Assembly: GCA_014885115.2 (NCBI GenBank)
Contig: WKLE02003853.1
Span: forward strand, 1-11,688
Direction of reading: 5' to 3'
DNA length: 11,688 nucleotides
Source of the DNA: Asterionellopsis glacialis
Taxonomy: Eukaryota; Bacillariophyta; Plagiogrammaphyceae; Rhaphoneidales; Asterionellopsidaceae
Shown here: one piece after another, positions 1-10,490 of the stretch
Numbering within the stretch: the first letter of the stretch is position 1
Layout: each line of letters opens with the position of its first letter
Translations under genes and position numbers: made by a program
Notes under the pieces: model-generated
Seen by the model: the letters and a program-made list of their open reading frames with translations, nothing else
Told to the model about the DNA's origin: nothing
The model's database searches: none

Positions 1-30
1 AAGGTACAACCTGGGTCCTGTGTCAAAACA

Positions 31-188
31 AAGGAAGATTTTGGCAACCTTTTGGAGGAAAAAATGAATATTCTTCTTTGATGTAAAAAAACATCACCAA
101 AATAACTGTGACAAAATGAAGGAAGATTTTGGTGAAAATTTTGAGGAATATGAATGTTCACCTTATACCAAAAAGTAACACCAAAATA
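31..188. repeat. Degenerate two-copy tandem repeat, about 88-bp period
   Basis: Two diverged copies begin at 31 and 119 with the same AAGGAAGATTTTGG and both end in CACCAAAATA (first ending near 104, second near 188). Between these anchors the copies share TTTTGAGGAA/TTTGGAGGAA and GAATRTTC-like blocks with small indels. No reading frame is maintained. It reads as an old local duplication in non-coding DNA. Confidence 0.6.
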
Positions 189-382
189 CAATTCCAAAGG
201 CATATGGTTCTAATGTTAACACCAGGGCTTATCAATAATCCTGAGCACTGAATGCAAATTTTGTGGGGAATGGATCAGACACTCAACAAGCAATGGATGA
301 AAACTATTAAAACCCAGACTTCAGAAAGTTGTCTTGTTACTTGAGTACATTTTGCATATTTTCAATCTCATTTTTTGGGCAG

Positions 383-762
383 TGGTAGTGCAGTAGGCAA
401 GTTGTGTGATGGATACAACTCACACACAATGATGTCAATCAACCATAGTATGGACATACCATGACATGATGACATCACAGGAGACAAAGCACATACAGTG
501 ATGCGCTGCATCCATGATGTGCTGACATCATGGACAAAGCACATGTGGTGATGTTCTGCAGCAGCACAACTCCAATCCTGATGCATCGCATAGGAATGCA
601 GTGACACGCTGTCACTCCATGGCAGTACAACTCCAGTTGTGAAACCAAACAGGTGATCTGGCAGGCATTCATTGCCTGCCTTGGGGAGTTTGGTTCACAC
701 CAACCCACGCAGAATGGAACAGCCCCATGTAGGGTCATACACTGTACAAAAAGTCAACTGCA
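383..762. repeat. Dispersed direct repeat, copy 1
   Basis: This stretch aligns to 861-1261 at an offset of 478, falling to 475 after a small indel near 480. The strongest match runs from AGTGCAGTAGGCAAGT (387-402) to GTTCACA near 699, with weaker homology to about 762 (AAAGTCAACTG). It holds two internal copies of a TCAYRGACAAAGCAC-type subunit near 474-490 and 527-545. It also holds two perfect hairpins: 512-520/525-533 (CCATGATGT/ACATCATGG) and 660-667/673-680 (GGCAGGCA/TGCCTGCC). No convincing coding capacity is seen; open frames here are rich in Met, His, Cys and Trp, as TG/CA-rich DNA would give by chance. It may be a remnant of a transposable element, but no terminal repeats or protein domains are visible. 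Confidence 0.8.
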
Positions 763-860
763 ATGGTACCATTACGCTGTAGCATGGACATAGGTCATGT
801 GCTGCCATACCATGCAGCAGCTGCATAAGACAGTCCCCATAATAGTTTGCTGGACATGGG

Positions 861-1261
861 GGCAAGTGCAGTAGGCAAGTCCTGCAATGGATACAACTCA
901 CACACGATGACATGAATCAACCATAGTACAGACGTACCATAATGTGATGATGTCACAGACAAAGCACCTACATTGGCATGCCACATCCATGACACATTGA
1001 CATCACAGACAAAGCACATGCAGTGATGTTCTGCAGCAGCATGACTCCAATCGTGATGCATCATGCTGAAATGCAGTGACGCACCATCACTCCATGGTAG
1101 TACAACTCCAGTCATGACACCCAACAGGTGATCCGGCAGGCGTTCATTGGCTGCCTTGGGGAGTTCAGTTCACATGGTAAAACCAAACTCTGCCAGATTG
1201 GAACTCTAAGTAGATCATCTGTAGGATCCCATACTCAAAACAGGTGTCAAAGTCAAACTGG
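861..1261. repeat. Dispersed direct repeat, copy 2
   Basis: This is the second copy of the 383-762 unit, from GGCAAGTGCAGTAGG to GTCAAACTGG. The core (865-1174) differs from copy 1 mainly by transitions, and many of these are paired TG/CA exchanges. Both hairpins of copy 1 are eroded here: the 660-680 stem keeps GGCAG/CTGCC, with its inner pairs broken. The 763-860 stretch between the copies has a 15-bp near-palindrome (ATGCAGC-A-GCTGCAT, 812-826) and no counterpart in the repeat. Confidence 0.8.
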
Positions 1262-2590
1262 TGAATTGGTGAGTGTTTTTTAGTCCTAGTTAAAATAGTA
1301 CATAATTTATCCACTCCAACAAACTCTACTCCCTTTTCAATAATTAGAATAGTGCAGGTGGCTCAGGTAGGTCAAGTGATGGTGCAGTTGCAAGGCAGCA
1401 ATCTTGAAAGACAACAAACAACCAGATGTTAAAACAGGCTTTATTTCTTAATAGGCCATGTCCAAAAAAAGAAAGAAAAAAACATGTCTATCTCTGGTGG
1501 GTTTTGAAACCATTATGAAACCTCAATCTTCACAAGGACCATGATAAATATTAAGATTTAGGTCATGTTCTTCATTTGTGTGTGATTCTTGTCCTCTGTT
1601 GTTTATGTTGAATTTTTACATGTTACAACCCACATTACTAAGCCCAAACTCCTAGACCTAGAAAAAGTCTGCAGTACTTTTGAACTTGTATTTCTATTGG
1701 GAAGAGTTTGCAAGGATTCAACATTGGATAAATGATTGATGAATATTGATATTTCTTATGATCAACAAAAATAAATGAAAACAAAAACAAAAACAAAAAG
1801 AAAGTTGATCCAGGATAAAGTGGGCCAATTTGTGAGGATTGGCCTGTGGGGGTAGCTACATCAACTTTTAAAAAAATTAAGCATTTTAATACATTCATAA
1901 AGAATGGTTGGTTGTTCTTTGTTCTTTGTTGGTAATGACTTAAGCAAATCTAAATAGAAAATTTACAACAAAACTTTCAAATTCTAAAAATAATGTAGCA
2001 ATAAATTTGTTAAACTCCATAAAATGTCATATTATTTTTTATGACATTCAATAAACATGGAAGAAAGAAAGAGTTGGGCTTATTTGATTTCAACATGTTT
2101 CTGATATAGTACTTGAAATAATCCATCATTTACAGGCATTATACTAATAGGTAAGCTTGTGTTTAAGGATTTCCAGCATTTTCTGACATTATTACCTGTT
2201 CTGGATGTTATAATCAGCAATGTTCATTTTTACTTATTTACCAGAGAGTAGGTGAGATGATTATTGGCTATCAAATAGCTTTTTTTACTTCATACTGTCT
2301 CTGTATTGTGTTAAAAAAAAATCTGTAAAACAATGTGGTTTTGTTTTCATATCACTTTCAACATATTACAAAAGCTTGGATTACAGTGGACTCACAATAT
2401 TTGAGTTCCTGGGGGGGAAGGGGGGGGAATAGAAAAAAGCATAAATCAAAAAAGGATAGATGACTAGTCTAGATTGAAAAATATGACTTGGAGAAACGAT
2501 CCTCAGGGTGTAGGTGAAACCAGTGAATCTTCAGAGTGTTTTTATTTTTTATGTTTCTCGTGATTCGGTAGACAGGTTTTTGTTTGTTAA
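1262..2590. other. AT-rich gene-free spacer
   Basis: No gene could be supported on either strand. The stretch holds A-rich microsatellite-like sequence near 1772-1800 (repeated CAAAAA) and a short TTCTTTG duplication near 1916-1930. It also has a perfect 9-bp hairpin at 2023-2031/2040-2048 and a long G-run at 2411-2427. Open frames here are low-complexity or AT-driven. It lies between the repeat block and the upstream region of the mutase gene. Confidence 0.6.
2411..2427 (+). other. G-run (7 G, AA, 8 G), possible G-quadruplex
   Basis: Seven G residues are followed by AA and then eight G residues in otherwise AT-rich DNA. The two runs could together supply four GGG blocks for an intramolecular quadruplex. 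No function is known; the tract lies about 660 bp upstream of the mutase start codon. Confidence 0.5.
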
Positions 2591-2596
2591 ATCCTT

Positions 2597-2690
2597 GTAC
2601 CGGTACTGTCTGTACGTACCTGATACAGATGGATACCACCTTGTAGTTCCTGTCGAATGAACGTCTACTACCTACGGTATACCAGGTACC
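2597..2690. repeat. Cluster of GTAC-centred palindromes, upstream copy
   Basis: Within about 95 bp there are GTACCGGTAC (2597-2606), GTACGTAC (2612-2619), GGTATACC (2676-2683) and GGTACC (2685-2690), all perfect palindromes, plus the related GGATACC near 2631. The spacing is irregular, so this is not a simple microsatellite. It resembles the cluster at 6734-7022 in content. It could be the remnant of a palindrome-rich mobile element or a regulatory block about 400 bp upstream of the mutase gene. Confidence 0.55.
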
Positions 2691-3082
2691 AAACATTTTT
2701 ATCAGAACCTTTTGTAGCACGGGTAAATGTCGAACGCACATCTGGCTCTATTCTTTTGTCATCTTCCTTGATCAATTACTTGAAACTGTCTTTGAAAAAT
2801 TCAAGTCGTCAGTCATGTTGTCAGCCTAGTTGCCGAATGTCACTCGGTCAACAGAGCAAATTGCTGTCTAAGAACTAGGTCCTACAGACAGAGTAGTGCT
2901 ATTATCGTTGGGAAAAACATTATAGTGCAGTATTATAAAGCCCTGGGAACAAGCTTAGAAGTCACGAATAAATAAGTAAAGCTACAGTCAAATAGACGGT
3001 CCAATTTGCTTTCCATTTTTTAATGGCATATTTATTATATTTCTCAAATTGATTGCACACCAAATCTTCGAACGATTCTACG

Positions 3083-5126
3083 ATGGAAAAGCCAAAGAAG
3101 TGGTCTGAGCAAGATCCAAACCCAAAAACCTCTTCATACGTAAAGAATCTTTTACAGCAAGCTGAATCTAATGAGGACGCAATTCAGGAGCTTGATCGAC
3201 TTTTTCCTCAGGATGATAGTCGTATCGGATTCGGAACAGCCGGTCTTCGGTCTGCAATGAAACCAGGTCCCTTAGGAATGAACGATCTAGTTATAGTCCA
3301 AACTGCTCAAGGTCTAGCTAGGTATATTCAGAAGGAAAACCAACAAAATGATAATACTGACAATGAAATAAAAAATAAGAAGAAGCTCACTGCGGTAGTC
3401 GGATATGATCATCGTGAGAATTCGGATTTTATGTTGAGTTCTTTGTCCTTTGCTCTATTGACGGCTCTTGTCTTTAAAGAGGCTGGTATGGATTGCATTC
3501 TTTACGATGGTTATGTCCACACACCACTTGTACCCTACGGTGTATCAGAAATCCAAGCAGCTGTTGGTATTATGATTACTGCATCTCACAATCCCAAGGA
3601 AGATGCAGGATACAAAGTTTATTGGAGTGATGGTTGTCAGATTCGTCCACCACTGGATGGTGGAATTGCAGCAGCGATTTTGGAACAGCTAGAACCGTGG
3701 ACGGACTATGGAGCAAAGTTGGCTGCAAGGAAGGAGGAGTTTCCTAGTGATGCCTGTTTGGGACTTTCAAATCCAAATGCGACAAGGACAATGATTGATT
3801 CCTACTTTCTTGCCATCAAGACTACCAGTGGACTTGTGACGGGTCAGTCTCAAAAACTTTTGGCTTTGTCCGCAGAAACTTGGGTACCACCTAAAATTGC
3901 ATACACTGCCATGCATGGTATAGGACATGATGTTGCCGTTCGATCCTTCGAAACATTTGAATTGCCGCCATTCTTGGCTGTTCCTGAACAATGCAAACCT
4001 GACCCAACGTTTCCTACCGTGGCATTTCCAAATCCAGAGGAGAAGGGTGCGCTAGATATTGCCATGGCATTTGCCAAGACAAACAATTGTGATTTGGTGT
4101 TCGCCAATGACCCTGATGCTGATAGAATGGCAATAGCCGAAAGGGATCGTCAGACAGGTGAATGGACCGTATTTACGGGTGATCAAATAGGAACCATGTT
4201 GGGACATTGGCTTTGGGAAAGTGTAGGCAAAGATTGCGGCAAGGTATGTGAAACATTGATTTGAAGTAATCAAGTGTGATATACCGCTCGATGGATGCGT
4301 TAGATGTTGAATTGAAATATTTCTTTGCGATATTTAAAAATGTCTCTCTTCTAATTTTCTGAATTCTGTACACCTTGAATGATGTTACATTCTAAAGCCA
4401 GTTGCAGTATGTGCATCAACTGTATCTTCGAAAATGTTAGCAGCGATTGCCAAAGTGGAGGGGTTTCATTTTGAAGAAACATTGACTGGATTTAAATGGA
4501 TTGGAACACGTGCTGCTGAGTTGAGTAAAAAAGAAGGATATATGTCATTGTTGGGGTATGAAGAAGCTATAGGCTTTGCTTGTGGTGAAGTAGTATTTGA
4601 TAAGGATGGTATTACTGCCATTGGTGTAATGGCGGAATTGGCCTTTAGTGTGTACCACAGAGGCAAGAATCTTGTACAACATATGCAAAGCCTATACGAC
4701 AGGTATGGTGAATTTGTATCCAACAATGGATATTTCTTTTGTCATGATCCCACCATAGTGCAGAAGATTATGGCTGATATGCGCAATGGAGGCAAGTATT
4801 TTGAATCGTTAGGAGGTGGTCAGTACAAGATAGATTCCATTCGAGACCTTGGTGAACCTGGCTATGATTCTCTTGCGGACGACAAACGCCCGACTCTACC
4901 CACAAGCGCATCATCGCCCATGATGACACTACGCTTCACCAATGGATGTGTTGCTCAATTCCGAGGAAGTGGGACTGAACCAAAGTTCAAGTACTACATT
5001 GAGATGCAAGGAAAACCAGGCGTACCTCGAGAAGAAGTTACGAAGGAACTCTTGACAATGTGCGACATCATACTGGAAGAGCTATTACAACCGGCTGAGA
5101 ATGGATTGAAAGCAGCAGGTGCATAG
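3083..5126 (+). CDS. PGM2: PGM2-type phosphoglucomutase/phosphopentomutase (join 3083-4243, 4398-5126)
   Basis: This alpha-D-phosphohexomutase moves phosphate between C1 and C6 of glucose, or C1 and C5 of ribose/deoxyribose, through a phosphoserine intermediate, probably in the cytosol. The spliced protein is about 629 aa, close to the roughly 610 aa of animal PGM2. Visible motifs in order: GTAGLR at 51-56, which is typical of the PGM2 group; the phosphoserine loop TASHNP at 166-171 with catalytic Ser168; the Mg-binding loop DPDADR at 343-348; the sugar loop GYEEAIG at 440-446; and the phosphate-binding loop RGSGTEPK at 576-583. An Asn/Lys-rich insert lies around 84-101. The ATG at 3083 is the first in frame; a stop at 3050-3052 blocks an upstream extension. 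No signal peptide is evident. The GYEEAIG loop points to PGM2 rather than classical PGM1. Which activity dominates cannot be read from sequence. In diatoms, glucose-1-phosphate would feed UDP-glucose and chrysolaminarin synthesis (inference). Confidence 0.93.
4244..4397 (+). other. Intron of the mutase gene
   Basis: The donor is AAG|GTATGT at 4244, in phase 0 after the codons for GKDCGK. Reading through the donor meets a stop at 4262-4264, so splicing is needed to join the Mg-binding half to the sugar-binding half. The preferred acceptor is TCTAAAG|CC, with exon 2 starting at 4398 as PVAVCASTVSSK, which fits the family. A second acceptor, TTGCAG| at 4406, is also in phase 0 and would drop three residues (PVA). 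Confidence 0.85.
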
Positions 5127-5327
5127 GAAAGTCATTGAAAGAAACAATGGAACAAATAAATTTTACTCAAGAAAACCCTTTATATACATCCATAATTTTA
5201 CGAAAATCTACTTTCTAAGTGCTTCTTTTCAACTGTGGCGCATTGGACCTTCTTGAGATAGAAAGAAATGCATGCCTATAAAGCAAAAGAAAAAACAGGC
5301 CTTTGTTGTAGATTTGTTGTAGATTTC
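5127..5327. terminator. Shared 3' region of the convergent mutase and calmodulin genes
   Basis: About 200 bp separate the two stop codons, so the 3' untranslated regions must be short or overlap. An AATAAA at 5155-5160 lies 29 bp after the mutase stop and is a candidate polyadenylation signal. An exact 11-bp duplication (GTTGTAGATTT at 5305-5315 and 5316-5325+) lies just past the calmodulin stop. Confidence 0.4.
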
Positions 5328-6733
<1,406 letters not shown>

Positions 6734-7022
6734 GTGTACCTGTTGACGTAGTTCAGGTACCAGGTACCAGGTACAGTACTCTACGAGGATATATGTATAT
6801 GTGCTTTCATTTAATTTAATTATTATTATACCTGATTCCGCCCTACCCGTTCCTTACCATTTGTGCGACTTTTAGGTCCTACCTGGTACGGTCCGACTCT
6901 AGTACACTGCAGGAGTGGACGTTGTGATTTTTTTACTAGCCGTCAATTTTATTTTTATATAGTCCTGTGTGGGATACTCCGTACCTGGTACAGCTATTTA
7001 TTATGTACCGGTAGGACCTACC
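6734..7022. repeat. Cluster of GTAC-centred palindromes and CAGGTAC tandem triplet
   Basis: The block includes three perfect tandem copies of CAGGTAC (6754-6774) followed by AGTAC. It also has CCTGGTAC at 6882-6889, which is the reverse complement of GTACCAGG at 6757-6764. GTACC-T-GGTAC lies at 6981-6991, GTACCGGTA at 7005-7013 and GGTAGG-A-CCTACC at 7010-7022. It has the same character as 2597-2690 on the other side of the mutase-calmodulin pair. No open reading frame with an ATG start and recognisable domains lies in it. Confidence 0.6.
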
Positions 7023-8748
7023 AAGGACCTATGACACTACCTGTAGACTACGTATCTCGTGCAGGATTTACACGTCACGTCTGAGGGGAACTCCCTGGAA
7101 AAGCGCAATACACACGGCTCATGTCATTTCGCGGTGTGCTGTCGTCGAAAAAAATTCCAGCGCGGCGGGCGCAGCGCCAATGCTGCCCAAAAAAGGGAAG
7201 GATCGCTGAAGCCTGAGAATACACCACACAACAATTTCAAATCATGCGTGTTGTAACCGGGATTGTGGATGTCGTCGTCGTTACTGGTCATCACAGCCTC
7301 TTCTTCTTGTGATGGCCATCCATGATCCTCTGCAGAGACAAGTTTGTGACTGATTGTTGTGTAGTAGCGACTCTTTTCTCACGATTTGAGTCCTAGAGGA
7401 ATGAAAATGGTAAGAAAATATGCTTTATCCATTTTCTTGGTTTTTTGACGTAGCCAACTGCATCGTGCAAAGATGCATCTTATTTAGTTTCTCATACCCT
7501 TTCATCTTTTTTTAAATTATGATGCATTTACAGGAGAAATAATTTGGCACCAGCAATGTCAACACTGATGAAAGAGGGGAACTGCAACTGTATTACTACA
7601 TGTATTTTTCTACAAAAATTAATTTTTTTACAAGATCGACAAGCAACAATCAATAGTCAGAGTCTGCTACATCTAAAATTTCATGTGGACAATAGTTTTA
7701 TTCTTTCAAGAACCATTGTTTAATTCTAAATCAAGCTGATTGTAAAAATTTTCAATTCAAAAGAAGGTATCGCTGAAAATATTGGAGCTATTTCAAAATA
7801 GAGTATCAAAATTCTAAGATTTTGGTTCTGCTCACGGAAAATCAACAATCTACCAATCAAATAGTTTCAGATTACATAGAGATCGTACTAATTCTAGATG
7901 CAGTTGATTGTTGAATAATAAGGTGTAGTAAAATTTAAAGTTGAAAGAACAACAAACAAAATATATTATTTTTCAGGTTTTACGTTTTATGTGAGACTCA
8001 TTTAAAAATAATAATGGACCCTGTGCAAGGCACTTAATGAGTATCACATACGTTTGCATACTTTTTTTTTACTTCTGTGTTGGATGGTCAGTTGGTTGTT
8101 GTTAGTTTTTAGGGTGCTGCCGTTCATTTTGATATCGTCATCGTCGTGATGGATTTTGTTCATTTTTGACGACTGCTTCTACGCAAGGGTTTTTCGACTA
8201 CTCTTTGGGATGTCAAAAATGTCATTTTATCTTTGTCTTGGTAAAATGGTGTCCCGGCCAAAAAGGGAAATTGTGAAAAATAAGGCTGTGTCGGGCTATA
8301 TATTTTTTTTTAAACTTCGCCGAATAAAGTCTGACTCAATTGAAAAGCTATATTTTTTTACTTCGTAATAAAGTATATCAATGCACACCGCCAATTGAAC
8401 CCCTGCCCAATGCAAGCTCCGAATAGGAAAATCTGTGTAAGACCAAAAAACTCAGTCTGCCTGTCCTTCCTGATAGTTTCAAAAATTTTGGGTGACAGGA
8501 GACATCACCCGTTCCTTTTGTTTTGTCTTTTTACTTAATTTTTGTGAATGGTGAAATCCATCATCCACCATCCATTGACCATTGTCGGCCACTCTCGCCA
8601 ATAACAGAGAGATATAAGAAGACAGGCTATTACGCCTCCACATGCAGTCCTCTCTGGAGACTCCAACGTTTGTATTCCAGAGGCCTTTGTACTAACACAC
8701 TGAACTTTTCATCCGTGTCACGTTTTAGTTTGTCGACAATCCATTGAT
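7023..8748. other. Gene-free spacer upstream of the small membrane protein gene
   Basis: No supportable gene was found on either strand. 7085-7400 is somewhat GC-richer and contains short TCG and TTC runs. 7400-8400 is strongly AT-rich with several small inverted repeats: TGCATC/GATGCA at 7459-7477, TCAACAATC/GATTGTTGA at 7842-7914, and GGGTGA/TCACCC at 8490-8510. There is also an imperfect direct repeat (GCTATAT, T-run, ACTTCG, AATAAAGT) at 8295-8330 and 8348-8374. The last few hundred bases probably hold the promoter of the 8749 gene. Confidence 0.5.
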
Positions 8749-9264
8749 ATGGATGATCACAACGACTCCTGTCAAGATGAGACAAGAAAATATTATGACA
8801 ATTGGATGAACCGAAGCACCATACTATCAAATTCTCACGTACTCCTTGGAAACATATGTAGCACCTTCAATTACCAGAAACATCATCATGCTGGTTGGTA
8901 TACATTTCCTAGTAGTAGCAACGTCATGCGGAAGCAATCACAATCTCCTCATGACCTACTCTTTGGAAGAAACGTGACGTATTGTGAAGAAGCAGAAGGG
9001 GAGAGCCGTAAGCAACAGCTAGCAGTATCATCTCCTTCAAAAATAAATCAACATGATGATGATGAATCTTGCAACGTCTGTTTATATACAGGAGTAGCTA
9101 CATGTACTGGTTTGGCATCCTACTTTTGGAAAATGGGTATACTGGATATGCCAGAACGATCTTCCTCTAAATTTACACAAGAAATGGCCCGTCAACAACG
9201 ATTCCTTGTGACCTTTGGTGGAGCATGGGCCTTGGCGGGTGCCTATCGATGGTATCTTGGATAA
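8749..9264 (+). CDS. Small two-helix membrane protein with CxxC, DUF4536/DMAC1-like
   Basis: The single open frame encodes 171 aa from the ATG at 8749; an in-frame stop at 8701-8703 rules out an unspliced upstream extension. Residues 1-105 are polar, rich in Ser, Asn, His and Gln, and end in an acidic DDDE patch. A CNVC motif (Cys108, Cys111) leads into a Gly/Ala-rich hydrophobic segment at about 112-128. After a charged linker a second hydrophobic segment follows at about 151-170, ending almost at the C-terminus. The layout CxxC-x3-G...G-x2-Y, followed by another helix, resembles the DUF4536 family, which includes the mitochondrial complex I assembly factor DMAC1/TMEM261. That match is from memory of the pattern and needs a profile search. 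No clear mitochondrial presequence is visible. That the gene is real is fairly likely, given its length and ordered C-terminus; the family call is tentative. Confidence 0.65.
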   Translation: MDDHNDSCQDETRKYYDNWMNRSTILSNSHVLLGNICSTFNYQKHHHAGWYTFPSSSNVMRKQSQSPHDLLFGRNVTYCEEAEGESRKQQLAVSSPSKINQHDDDESCNVCLYTGVATCTGLASYFWKMGILDMPERSSSKFTQEMARQQRFLVTFGGAWALAGAYRWYLG

Positions 9265-10490
9265 CAATTCCACAAAAAGTTTCATATTTATAGTTCCCAG
9301 AATCAGATATCTATACCCTGCATCCATCCTTCTGGCATACTTTGCATAATATCGAGCAGATCCTGTGCAACAGAAAAGAATTCATCAAGGATTATACTCG
9401 TTCCAGAGATGCTGTAACTCTGATGCTCTTCTGATTCATATCACAATGGGAAACTTCTAGTTTATCGTGGCACTTGTTATTTTTTTTAAAAAAAGAAGAG
9501 AGAGACCCTCCTGAAATAGGTATGTTTCCTAGTATTTTTTATTGTTCTTCTTCATTTTGTTTGTTTGTTTGTTCCTTGGACAATAATTGCACGAAAGAAA
9601 AAAGATACATACTGTACATATTTCGGAGGATGATGATGCTAACTTTAAAATACACAATGATAGGTCACCAGAATTATTGGTGATAAAATTGCCATGGCGA
9701 TTGACTCCAATTTGTACACTTTTTTTTTTGGCATGATTTTTTTCACTCTTGTACTATAATTATGTTTTGTCTATGTGGGGTATTTATTGTCAATGATATA
9801 TTATTTACGTAGTGGAGAGTTTCTATGATTCTAACATGTTTCTGTCTTTCTTGGTTCTACCTACCCCTATTATACAAGACAAAAAAATTACGATCGAATC
9901 ATTACCATGACCATTAGTTGTCCAAGTAGAACCGTACACTCGTTTGGTACTGTCTATGGATACTTTCAGAGTCACTGAGCATTCAGACTGAACATGATTC
10001 AAGAATTGATCACTAATATAAATAGCGCGTACATTTATATCGGAAAAATGGATTTCTTTTTCATAAAAAAATCAATTACCGTTGTTTCCAGGGACGGAAA
10101 GGCGTACATTCGTTCGAAAAAAAAAGTAAGAGACATTCTAAATCCGATCGACTCGGCATTTATAATTTTAACAAAACGAATATATCCCTATTCATCTATT
10201 TTACTCATTGTGACAGAAATCTTCTAGTTAGTTAAGTTAGAGTATTTTGACAGCAACAACCTTGTTCATCCATAACTTGTGTGCGTGTCCATTATTTCCA
10301 AATCCCATTATCGTCTTTATTGAAATATTGGACAGGCGCACACAACATGTCAACGATAACAGGTTGTGCCTGTAGAAAATATTTTATTCTGGTGTACCAT
10401 TTTTTTTTTGTTTTTTCATCCATTCCTTTCTTTTCTTGTACTCGTTCCAAAAAAAAAGGATACCCTATATATACTGCTTAGTGACTGTTT
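9265..10490. other. AT-rich spacer between convergent genes
   Basis: No convincing gene was found. The stretch holds T-rich and (TTTG)n sequence near 9556-9572 and a hairpin TCACCA/TGGTGA at 9665-9683. The AGTAGAACCGT...TTGGTAC pairing seen upstream of calmodulin recurs at 9925-9950. A 77-codon ATG frame at 9994-10227 is AT-driven, Ile/Lys/Tyr-rich and matches nothing recognised. The 3' ends of the 8749 gene and the DPY30 gene must both lie here. Confidence 0.5.

Noticed and set aside
368..1124. Minus-strand open frames (79, 87, 72 and 109 codons) with similar Met/His/Cys/Trp-rich translations
   Set aside because: They resemble each other only because they lie in the two copies of the same DNA repeat. 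They have no recognisable domain, and the changes between copies follow CpG-decay DNA rules rather than protein constraint.
1638..1898. 86-codon minus-strand frame with a Phe/Leu-rich stretch
   Set aside because: The hydrophobic run comes from an A-rich microsatellite-like tract; no family resemblance and no supporting context.
2469..2878. Overlapping frames on both strands upstream of the mutase gene
   Set aside because: They span the GTAC-palindrome cluster, have no domain, and overlap each other on opposite strands; more likely promoter or spacer.
3053..3082. Upstream extension of the mutase from a TTG codon
   Set aside because: It begins with TTG directly after an in-frame TGA; the first ATG at 3083 gives a normal PGM2 N-terminus.
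7401..7416. ATGAAAATG|GTAAGA, looking like a tiny first exon and donor
   Set aside because: The only usable acceptor near the next gene (8728) is more than 1.3 kb away and would join out of frame with the 8749 reading frame.
9994..10227. 77-codon plus-strand ATG frame
   Set aside because: The translation is Ile/Lys/Tyr/Ser-rich, as expected from AT-rich DNA, without motifs; it lies in the 3' spacer between convergent genes.
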